From the NCBI RefSeq assembly GCF_026802175.1, contig NZ_CP113797.1, forward strand, positions 3,759,026 through 3,823,025: 64,000 nucleotides of DNA, in the 5' to 3' direction. The position numbers and the translations under genes are program-made. A model generated the notes under the pieces. The model searched no databases. It had not been told where the DNA came from and saw only the letters and a program-made list of their open reading frames with translations. Shown one piece after another: positions 44,578-51,178 of this stretch. Position 1 is the first letter of the stretch, and every line of letters begins with the position of its first letter. Origin of the DNA: Thermocoleostomius sinensis A174 (lineage in GTDB: Bacteria; Cyanobacteriota; Cyanobacteriia; Elainellales; Elainellaceae).

Positions 44578-46221
44578 ATGATAGACCTCTGGTACAAAGG
44601 CGCTGTCATCTATTGCCTGGATGTAGAAGTGTACATGGACGGAAACGGAGACGGTGTTGGTGACTTTGTAGGACTGATCGATCGCCTCGATTACATTGCC
44701 GGTCTGGGGATTAACTGCATTTGGCTGATGCCGTTCTACCCCACACCCAATCGCGATAACGGCTACGACATCACCGATTATTACAACGTTGATCCGCGAC
44801 TCGGAACCCTAGGTGATTTTGTAGAGTTTACTCGCCAAGCCTCGCATCGTGGATTGCGCGTCATTGTGGATTTGGTGGTCAACCACACATCTACCGATCA
44901 CCCTTGGTTTCAAGCGGCTTGTAAGGACAAAAACTCGAAGTATCGTGACTACTACGTTTGGGCAGAGGAAAAACCCGAAAATGCTGAAGAAGGCGTGATT
45001 TTTCCAGGCTATCAAGAAAGTACATGGACGTATAACGAAGAAGCTGGAGCCTATTATTTTCACCGCTTCTATGACCACCAGGCAGATCTGAATGTGGCAA
45101 ATCCCGAAGTGCGCGAGGAAATTTACAAAGTGATGGGATTTTGGCTGCAATTGGGTGTGTCAGGCTTTCGGGTAGATGCGGTGCCGTTTTTGATTGAGCT
45201 AGAAGGAATTAAAGATACGGCCGAGGCCAAAGATCCGCTGCTGTTCCTGAAAGAAATTCGCAATTTTCTGTCGTGGCGTCGGGGTGATGCCATCGTTCTC
45301 GCTGAAGTGAATGAGCCGATGGATAAGATCGCTGACTACTTTGGCGATGGCGATCGAATGCAGTTGTTATTTAGTTTCTTAGGCAATCAAACCTTAACGC
45401 TGGCCCTGGCTCGGGAAGAAGCAACACCCTTAATAGAGGGCTTGAAGGCACAGCCTGTGCCACCTGATGTTGGTCAATGGGCATATTTTGTTCGCAATCA
45501 TGATGAACTAACCTTAGACAAGCTTTCAGACGCAGAACAGAACGAAATTCTGCAACGTTTTGGACAAGATAAAGAACAAGTTTGGATCTACGATCGCGGT
45601 ATTCGTCGGCGGTTTCCGCCGCTCGTTGACAACGATCCCCGGCGAATTCGGTTAGCTTATAGCCTCATGTTAACCCTGCCCGGCACGCCAGTTTTGTTCT
45701 ATGGTGAAGAGATTGGCATGGGCGATGATTTATCGATCGAGGAACGCAACGCCATTCGTACCCCAATGCAATGGTCAGACCAACCCAACGGCGGGTTTTC
45801 AACGGCTGATTCAGACAAACTGGTGCGATCGGTAATTAACGAAGAACCTTATGGTTATCAGCAGTTAAATGTGATTGCTCAACGTCGCGATCCGGGTTCA
45901 CTGCTCAACTGGATGGAACGCGCCATTCGGATGCGTAAAGAATGTCCAGAGTTTGGCTGGGGGCAGTGGGAAATTATTGAAACTGATAATCCTGCCGTGT
46001 TTGCCCATCGCTGTGAGTGGCGCAAAGGGACAGTCATTGCTCTCCATAACCTATCGAGTCAGTCTTGTGTCGTCAGCCTTCAACTGAAGGACGAGGATGC
46101 AAATTGCTTAACAGATGTTTTGGAAGATCAACCTTATGAAGGCGTTGAGCAAGGCTGTCATGACATTGAGCTAGAGGGCTATGGCTACCGCTGGTTTCGC
46201 GTTGGGGGCGTGCACTTATAA
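44578..46221 (+). CDS. GH13 alpha-amylase family enzyme, trehalose-synthase-like
   Basis: A 547-residue glycoside hydrolase family 13 protein. The barrel motifs are DLVVNHTSTDHPWF (region I), GFRVDAVPFL with the nucleophile Asp (region II), IVLAEVNE with the acid Glu (region III) and FVRNHDEL (region IV). The N-terminal WYKGAVIYCLDVEVYMDGNGDGVGDF and the RTPMQWSDQPNGGFS segment resemble maltose-trehalose interconverting enzymes (TreS), but the length and unusual VYCLDV start leave amylosucrase-like or glucosidase activity open. ATG 44578 has GGAGA six bases upstream; an in-frame ORF from 44482 overlaps the terminator and is rejected. It is complete to a C-terminal beta domain. Confidence 0.87.
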   Translation: MIDLWYKGAVIYCLDVEVYMDGNGDGVGDFVGLIDRLDYIAGLGINCIWLMPFYPTPNRDNGYDITDYYNVDPRLGTLGDFVEFTRQASHRGLRVIVDLVVNHTSTDHPWFQAACKDKNSKYRDYYVWAEEKPENAEEGVIFPGYQESTWTYNEEAGAYYFHRFYDHQADLNVANPEVREEIYKVMGFWLQLGVSGFRVDAVPFLIELEGIKDTAEAKDPLLFLKEIRNFLSWRRGDAIVLAEVNEPMDKIADYFGDGDRMQLLFSFLGNQTLTLALAREEATPLIEGLKAQPVPPDVGQWAYFVRNHDELTLDKLSDAEQNEILQRFGQDKEQVWIYDRGIRRRFPPLVDNDPRRIRLAYSLMLTLPGTPVLFYGEEIGMGDDLSIEERNAIRTPMQWSDQPNGGFSTADSDKLVRSVINEEPYGYQQLNVIAQRRDPGSLLNWMERAIRMRKECPEFGWGQWEIIETDNPAVFAHRCEWRKGTVIALHNLSSQSCVVSLQLKDEDANCLTDVLEDQPYEGVEQGCHDIELEGYGYRWFRVGGVHL

Positions 46222-46251
46222 GTCTGTAATCCAACACGCTGTGCCCTGCAA

Positions 46252-46446
46252 TTAGCTCAACTCCTCATCGGTTGCAAGAACGCTTGCTTCTACCATACGA
46301 TAATAGTCGTCAACGCTGAGTAAGCGCAAATCTGCAACAGTCACAATTTTTTGCCTTCTACTAAGCTGTTTAAGCAATTCTTTTACCTTGCCCTCGGTTT
46401 CATGATACTTCAACGAATTGACATCCCCCGCGTTGGTGATGCTCAT
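46252..46446 (-). pseudogene. Truncated Uma2/DUF820-like endonuclease remnant
   Basis: The ORF (about 64 residues from ATG 46446) ends LRLLSVDDYYRMVEASVLATDEELS. The SVDDYYRMVEA segment matches the N-terminus of Uma2 family putative endonucleases, which normally continue EDDRVELIDGE. In the next frame after the stop, the DNA reads GVELIAG, so a one-base frameshift ended the gene and nothing of the rest is left before the GH13 gene. The region before residue 35 is not Uma2-like. No good ribosome-binding site. Alternative: a small intact protein. Confidence 0.45.
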
Positions 46447-46499
46447 TGGGTGAAATTTCGGGCAAAATGGCGTTAACGGGCGCAAGGAGCCAAGCAGCG

Positions 46500-46694
46500 A
46501 TGAACGAGGGGACGATCGTGCAACTATCCGCCTACCCGGGTTGGATTGTTGGCGTCAGCTATGGCGGCAACGATCGCTACTTATCTTGGGTAATCAGTCC
46601 AGACTTGCACGTGCTGTGCGATCGGCGTACTTATGAAACGAGTAATGCGGCCATGTTAGCAGGACGATCGTTTGTAGAGAGTCGCCTATCCTAA
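46500..46694 (+). CDS. Small conserved protein, unknown function
   Basis: A 64-residue protein, MNEGTIVQLSAYPGWIVGVS to FVESRLS. ATG 46500 has AAGGAG ten bases upstream; in-frame earlier starts (TTG 46446, ATG 46467) are less likely. It has short beta-strand-like words (WIVGVSYGG, YLSWVISPD, HVLCDRRTYET) and no motif I can name. It lies at the edge of the accessory stretch, divergent from the Uma2 remnant with adjacent 5' ends. Confidence 0.5.
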   Translation: MNEGTIVQLSAYPGWIVGVSYGGNDRYLSWVISPDLHVLCDRRTYETSNAAMLAGRSFVESRLS

Positions 46695-47086
46695 ATTTGG
46701 CTTTAACTAGCCTGTTGAATGAACGATTCGTTTGCTGCTCAAGCTTTTGCATAATCTTCGCCACAGTTGCCGATAAGTCTGTATCTTGTCATCGCAAAGT
46801 GGTGAACCTTATGAAAACCAAGCAAGGCATTTTAGTCCATCCTTCATCCAGATTCGCAGATGATGTTGGGTACAAAGGTCACGCTTTTCAATCGGAGCGG
46901 GGTCCACCCATGATCAGTGGTTACAAAGAAACCGATCGTGGCAAGGAAAGCAATCACACACTATCTATCACTTCTCTACCAGAAAACCGATTGCCTCTAA
47001 TTAACGTTACGGGTGAAGCAGAAGTAGGCAAAACCGTAGCAGTCAATACCCGAACTCACGCGATTGATGTAGCTGACTTGAATCTA

Positions 47087-47133
47087 TGGGCGATACTGGA
47101 TTCGAACCAGTGACCCCATCCGTGTGAAGGAAG
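47087..47133 (-). tRNA. Displaced 3' half of tRNA-Val (CAC), non-functional
   Basis: Read on the minus strand it gives an anticodon arm CTTCC-TTCACAC-GGATG (anticodon CAC). A variable region, a perfect T-arm CTGG-TTCGAAT-CCAG and the acceptor 3' strand ATCGCCCA follow. The D-arm and 5' acceptor strand that should pair with CGATGGGC-like bases are missing upstream, and the anticodon stem has a mismatch. This is what remains when an integrating element uses the 3' end of a tRNA gene as its att site. The intact copy is not in the window. Confidence 0.75.
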
Positions 47134-47174
47134 GAGAAATAGGCTTAAAAGCCTTGTGCATAAGGATTTAATTT

Positions 47175-47314
47175 TGACTATGCCCACTTCATAGTCATCT
47201 CATAGTCAGAACCGATCGAGGTAAATTTTGAATTGTATAACCGAATACAAAAAATAATTTTAAAGTTATTTTCTTTGAACAATCCAAAAAACAGCAATAG
47301 TCACCCCATAGTCA
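47175..47314. repeat. Five YATAGTCA repeats beside the tRNA fragment
   Basis: CATAGTCA occurs at 47190-47197, 47201-47208 and 47307-47314. AATAGTCA lies at 47296-47303, and an inverted copy TGACTATG at 47175-47182. Paired, closely spaced repeats next to an att site look like arm-type binding sites of a tyrosine integrase or excisionase. Confidence 0.6.
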
Positions 47315-47397
47315 CGGATTGACTCAATCGATCGAACTCGCTACTCTGCTTTGTTATGGGCAAATGATTTGTTTGCCCTGATGTTGTTTGAATCTCC

Positions 47398-47580
47398 CTC
47401 AGAAGTCTAGCGAGGCTAGGCAAAGTTACCAGCGATGCCTGAGCCTCTAACCCCAGACTGTGACCTTTAAGCGCAGGACAGTCTGAAGCTGTGAATGATC
47501 GTAGATCATTTATGGCAGCTAGACTCACAGTTACCAGAAGGGTAACTAGACTTCTGAGTTTCCTACTTACACAAACTCAG
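47398..47580 (+). ncRNA. Long structured leader RNA of the small gene at 47589
   Basis: A perfect 13-base inverted repeat, CTCAGAAGTCTAG (47398-47410) and CTAGACTTCTGAG (47546-47558), encloses about 135 bases. These hold AATGATC/GATCATT (47494-47510) and AGTTACC/GGTAACT (47529-47547). A competing hairpin CTGAGTTT (47554-47561) and AAACTCAG (47573-47580) overlaps the outer arm and touches the AGGAG ribosome-binding site. Two exclusive pairings next to an RBS are the design of a switch or attenuator. I do not recognise a known RNA family. Confidence 0.5.
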
Positions 47581-47588
47581 GAGTGACT

Positions 47589-47813
47589 ATGAGTGAAGAA
47601 AATCCCATCTTAAGTGGGTTAAATGCGCCATGTACACCCAACCGAGAACCTGTCAAAGTCGTGCTGATGAGTTCTCCAGCAGGTGTTAGAGAAGCCATTC
47701 ATCAGTTGCATGATGCCAGGTTTCGAGAAGCAACTACCTGGAGTCCGCTGCTACCGACGCCGGAACCCGGCATCGTTATGAGCATCAATACGCACTATCG
47801 AATCACAAGTTAA
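47589..47813 (+). CDS. Small protein behind a structured leader, unknown function
   Basis: A 74-residue protein, MSEENPILSGLNAPCTPNRE to HYRITS. AGGAG five bases before ATG 47589 supports this start. The sequence KVVLMSSPAGVREAIHQLHDARFREATTWSPLLPTPEPG has a helix in the middle and a proline-rich end; I have the impression of a conserved cyanobacterial small protein but cannot name it. It has its own terminator, so leader, gene and terminator form one unit in the accessory region. Confidence 0.6.
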   Translation: MSEENPILSGLNAPCTPNREPVKVVLMSSPAGVREAIHQLHDARFREATTWSPLLPTPEPGIVMSINTHYRITS

Positions 47814-47838
47814 ACAGTTTGAGTTCAAACATGGATGA

Positions 47839-47866
47839 GGCTAGGCGGTAATTCACCTAGCCTTTT
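47839..47866 (+). terminator. Terminator of the small gene at 47589
   Basis: GGCTAGG (47839-47845) pairs with CCTAGCC (47856-47862) around a ten-base loop, followed by TTTTCTT. Confidence 0.82.
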
Positions 47867-47880
47867 CTTGTGTCTATAGA

Positions 47881-48114
47881 AAATAAATGATTTATTAAAT
47901 GTTTTATTTGTCAGGTACACAGAACCAAGGAGACGATCGCTCTGCACAAGGGTAAAGCAGCCCATGTACATCTTGGCTTGCAGTTAACCTGCGATTGGTT
48001 CTGGTGCAGTCGGTTCATCGGTAACGATCCAACTGTGAACAAAAGTCTGATCAGATGACATGTCTTAGTTTGGTTTAGTAAGAGAGGTTTCGCAAAATAA
48101 ATGATTTAATAAAT
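47881..48114. repeat. Pair of AT-rich direct repeats
   Basis: A 20-base word beginning AAATAAATGATTTA occurs at 47881-47900 and again at 48095-48114 with one mismatch. No gene lies between; the rest of 47867-48275 shows nothing I can support. Confidence 0.55.
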
Positions 48115-48275
48115 TATTTATTTTGAAAAAACGTACTGGCTAATTCGTCTATTACCATCACCGATCGCTCAATGAACGTTGTGGAACAGCCCATCGCCTC
48201 AACAACGTGTCACATCCGATCGCTCCATGGTCTTTTCGGAAGGGGCGATTGCTTACCAATTGCTGCTTTGAGTTC

Positions 48276-48809
48276 TTACTTGCTCACTGCATAGCAATAG
48301 CAGTCTCGTGGCTCTTTAGACATATTTGGATGAATGAACCACCGCTTTAATATACCTTCTCTATGCATTCCAACTTTCTCCATTACCCGCACTGATGCGG
48401 AATTTTCGACATCACAAACCGCCCAGACCCGATAAATCTCATCTTGCTCTAATGCCCAATCTGTCAATACTTGGACGGCTTCTGGCATATATGCTTTACC
48501 CCATTCTGATCTCGCAAGAACATATCCTAAATCTGCTTTAAAGTTATTGAAGCGAATTTCTACCATGCCAATGAGTTGAGCATCTTTCTTACGAATCAGA
48601 ACATAAGGAAATGCAGATGCATCAGCCCACACTGAGACACATCGGCTGAGCCATTTATGGGTTTCTTCAATCGATTGATGAGGTTGCCAACCTGTATATT
48701 TAGCTACTTCTGGATCTTGCGCATACTGCTTGAAGATTAATGCTGCATCTTCAGCAACTGGTTGCCTTAAGGACAAGCGTTGAGTTTCAAAAGATAGTGG
48801 CGGTTTCAT
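48276..48809 (-). CDS. GNAT family N-acetyltransferase (RimJ/RimL type)
   Basis: A 177-residue acetyltransferase starting MKPPLSFETQRLSLRQPVAEDA. GAGGAG precedes ATG 48809. The family pattern is FETQRLSLR at the start, IGMVEIRFN and ADLGYVLARSEWGKAYMPEAV (acetyl-CoA-binding loop region), VCDVENSASVRVMEKVGMHREG and RDCYCYAVSK at the end. RimJ-like members modify protein N-termini or small molecules; the substrate here is unknown. It lies in the accessory region next to an IS element and may be part of acquired cargo. Confidence 0.87.
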   Translation of the reverse strand: MKPPLSFETQRLSLRQPVAEDAALIFKQYAQDPEVAKYTGWQPHQSIEETHKWLSRCVSVWADASAFPYVLIRKKDAQLIGMVEIRFNNFKADLGYVLARSEWGKAYMPEAVQVLTDWALEQDEIYRVWAVCDVENSASVRVMEKVGMHREGILKRWFIHPNMSKEPRDCYCYAVSK

Positions 48810-48873
48810 ACACACTCCTCTATTTTCAATCTCAACTTGCAGATTACTATGCTCTCTACCTTCAATGAACCTA

Positions 48874-49788
48874 AGAGGGTGTTTGAAAAGATTTGAGGTG
48901 TCAAATTTATGCCAACCGCCTCACCATAATCCGAATCATGGCAAGGTAGATCAAGGTTTCTGATGTCTCTGGTAATAATTCATAGTCTCTGACCAACCGT
49001 CTGCATCCCATTAGCCAACCAAAAGTTCGTTCTACCACCCACCTCTTTTTGAGCAAGCTAAAGCCTTTGGTTTGCTCAGGTCGCAGTACAACTTGCACAA
49101 TCCAACGACAAACATCCATCACCCACATCAGAAAAGGGGCGCCATCGAACCCGCCGTCTACCCAAATGGTGATTAAGCGTGAAACCTTTTTCTTCATCCG
49201 TTTGACTCGTTTGAGGACACGTTTGCCCCCTTCGCGTTCCCCCAGGTTTGCCGCACTCACAAACACCCGCAAAACCAGTCCTAACGTATCCACCGTTAAA
49301 AATCGTTTGCGTCCTGTAATCAGCTTGCCTCCATCAAAGCCAACTTGTTGATGAACTCCTGCTGCACTCTTGATGCTTTGGCTATCGATGATCGCTTCTG
49401 ATGGACTAGGATAGCGTTGCGCATCGATGCGAACCCACTGGTGCAACTGGTCATGAATGGAAATCCAGGTGCCGTCCAATCGCCAGTTGCGGAAGTACGT
49501 GTACACCGTCTGCCAGGCTGGGAAATCACCAGGTAAAGAACGCCAACGACAGCCTTCAACCAGAACATAGAGCATGGCATTGAGCACCTCCCACAGGTCA
49601 ACGCTGCGAGGACGACCACCTGGCTTTGCTGCTGGAATTAATTCACTCAAAACCTCATATTGGGCGCGGGTTAGGTTACTGGGATATGCTTTACTCATCT
49701 GACTCACTCAGGGCTGTAGATATTTGCTATTCGCAGCCTACACTGAGTGAGCTTTTTTACGACCTTCCTGGCTTCTCAAACACCCTCT
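48874..49788. mobile_element. IS5-family insertion sequence, complete
   Basis: A 915-base element. Ends are AGAGGGTGTTTGAAAAG (48874-48890) and its inverse CTTCTCAAACACCCTCT (49772-49788), with one mismatch in 17. Flanking TA on both sides (48872-48873 and 49789-49790) fits the short target duplication of the IS427-like group. One full transposase fills it. Confidence 0.85.
48907..49698 (-). CDS. IS5-type DDE transposase
   Basis: A 263-residue transposase starting MSKAYPSNLTRAQYEVLSEL. The N-terminal DUF4096-like part has PGGRPRSVDLWEVLNAMLYVL and EGCRWRSLPGDFPAWQTVYTYFRNW. The catalytic DDE residues are in AIIDSQSIKSA, TIWVDGGFDG and RWVVERTFGWLMGCRR. It is uninterrupted and so may be active. 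ATG 49698 is more likely than GTG 49707. It fills nearly the whole element. Confidence 0.92.
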   Translation of the reverse strand: MSKAYPSNLTRAQYEVLSELIPAAKPGGRPRSVDLWEVLNAMLYVLVEGCRWRSLPGDFPAWQTVYTYFRNWRLDGTWISIHDQLHQWVRIDAQRYPSPSEAIIDSQSIKSAAGVHQQVGFDGGKLITGRKRFLTVDTLGLVLRVFVSAANLGEREGGKRVLKRVKRMKKKVSRLITIWVDGGFDGAPFLMWVMDVCRWIVQVVLRPEQTKGFSLLKKRWVVERTFGWLMGCRRLVRDYELLPETSETLIYLAMIRIMVRRLA

Positions 49789-49790
49789 TA

Positions 49791-50000
49791 AAGCACCGCT
49801 AAATCAATAACTCTCGCTAACTTGACCTTAACACTAACGGATGAGCGATCAATTGCCCGTCTACTAATTTGAGCCGTATAACGTTCCCAATCACCCACCG
49901 TAGATAACCTCGAACGCTTACAGATAACCAGAAGTGTTGAATCCAGATATAAAACTTTGATTTGACAAGCGTTGGAAATGAAGCTATCGCCAGACGTCAT
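49791..50000 (-). pseudogene. Truncated ORF next to the IS, possible RES-domain remnant
   Basis: About 70 residues from ATG 50000 run up to the IS junction, where they end at TAA/TAG even if the element is removed. The words VLYLDSTLL and SVKVKLARVIDLAV resemble the middle of RES-type NAD-phosphorylase toxins, but the usual catalytic Arg/Tyr segments are not visible. I treat it as a fragment of an older gene, with low confidence in the family. Confidence 0.3.
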
Positions 50001-50013
50001 TTTTTAATTAGAT

Positions 50014-50047
50014 GGGGACAGAATACTGCATTCTGCCCCCTTTTTTT
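50014..50047 (+). terminator. Strong orphan terminator upstream of ccaA
   Basis: GGGG-A-CAGAAT (50014-50024) pairs with ATTCTG-C-CCCC (50030-50040) around a five-base loop, then TTTTTTT. It works in the + direction, where no upstream gene is annotated. It may shield ccaA from read-through or end an unseen small RNA. Confidence 0.75.
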
Positions 50048-50209
50048 GCCGCTTAATCTAACTTTCAACCCTTCTGGCAATCACCATCTATTTCACTAGA
50101 GATAACAATCTGTAGTTCCCTGCCGCAGAAGACGTAATTTGGGAGACAATGTAAGGATGGCAGCCTAGACCAAAAGCGGCCATCACTGTTTTGGCAAGGG
50201 GAAGGGATT

Positions 50210-51130
50210 ATGAGAAAACTGATTAAAGGGTTGGAAAAGTTTCGATCGCAATATGTTTCCACTCATTATGATTTGCTAGAGCAACTTTCTCATGGTCAGA
50301 AACCCAGGGTTTTGTTCATTACCTGTGCCGACTCCCGCATCGACCCTAATCGGCTGACCGATACAGAATTGGGGGATTTGTTTGTCATTCGCAATGCTGG
50401 TAACATCATTCCTCCCTATGGAGCGGCAAATGGAGGCGAAGGAGCCACAGTCGAGTATGCAATTCATGCCCTAGGTATTGATCAAATCGTCGTGTGCGGT
50501 CATTCTCACTGCGGCGCCATGAAAGGCTTGCTACAAATTGGCGAACTAGAGCAAACCATGCCACTGGTGTATGATTGGCTCAAACATGCAGAAGCTACGC
50601 GAAGGCTGGTGGTAGACAATTACCAAGGCGAGTATTCAAAAGAAGAACTGCTAGAAATCATGGTGGCGGAGAACGTCTTAACCCAAATTGAGAATTTGGA
50701 AACCTATCCCGTGGTGCGGGCAAAACTATTTCGTGGCACGCTCAAAATTTACGCTTGGATCTACTTAATCGAAACTGGCGAAGTGCTGGCTTATGATCCG
50801 GAAACCCATGCCTATGTGCCACCGCAATATCTGCTTTCGGAAGATGTAGGTGCGTTATCTGGAGACTATGTAGACAGTAATCATCTCCCTCCAGTGGCTT
50901 GCACCTTGCCATGGGCACCTGAGAGCGAAGATGAACCAAAATTTAAATCGCCAACTCGTAAACAAGGACAAGAGCAAGTATCTATTGTGACCAATCGAAC
51001 GGCTGAAGCGAGCCGGAATGGAAACCGTGCTCCAGCCGCCGAACAGCAAGCACAGCCCCATTCCGATCCATTTTCCAATTTGTGGTTGTCTCCGGAACAA
51101 GCCGATCGTATCTATCGAGGTAGCCGATAG
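50210..51130 (+). CDS. ccaA: Carboxysomal beta-carbonic anhydrase
   Basis: A 306-residue enzyme that interconverts bicarbonate and CO2. Zinc ligands are Cys39 and Asp41/Arg43 in ITCADSRIDP, and His98 and Cys101 in VCGHSHCGAM. It has the roughly 100-residue C-terminal extension of the carboxysomal type, and its last residues, SNLWLSPEQADRIYRGSR, resemble the conserved CcaA tail known to bind CcmM. So it should be packed in the beta-carboxysome to supply CO2 to Rubisco. GGAAGGG before ATG 50210 is the ribosome-binding site. No ccm genes are adjacent. Confidence 0.93.
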   Translation: MRKLIKGLEKFRSQYVSTHYDLLEQLSHGQKPRVLFITCADSRIDPNRLTDTELGDLFVIRNAGNIIPPYGAANGGEGATVEYAIHALGIDQIVVCGHSHCGAMKGLLQIGELEQTMPLVYDWLKHAEATRRLVVDNYQGEYSKEELLEIMVAENVLTQIENLETYPVVRAKLFRGTLKIYAWIYLIETGEVLAYDPETHAYVPPQYLLSEDVGALSGDYVDSNHLPPVACTLPWAPESEDEPKFKSPTRKQGQEQVSIVTNRTAEASRNGNRAPAAEQQAQPHSDPFSNLWLSPEQADRIYRGSR

Positions 51131-51178
51131 ATATGCACTCTCGACTTGTCTTATTTGTCTATGTTCAGACAGTGAAGG

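Noticed and set aside
46697..47113. 138-residue ORF running into the tRNA fragment
   Set aside because: It has no domain words and no RBS, and its end overlaps the antisense of a tRNA fragment; it is probably non-coding DNA of the integration site.
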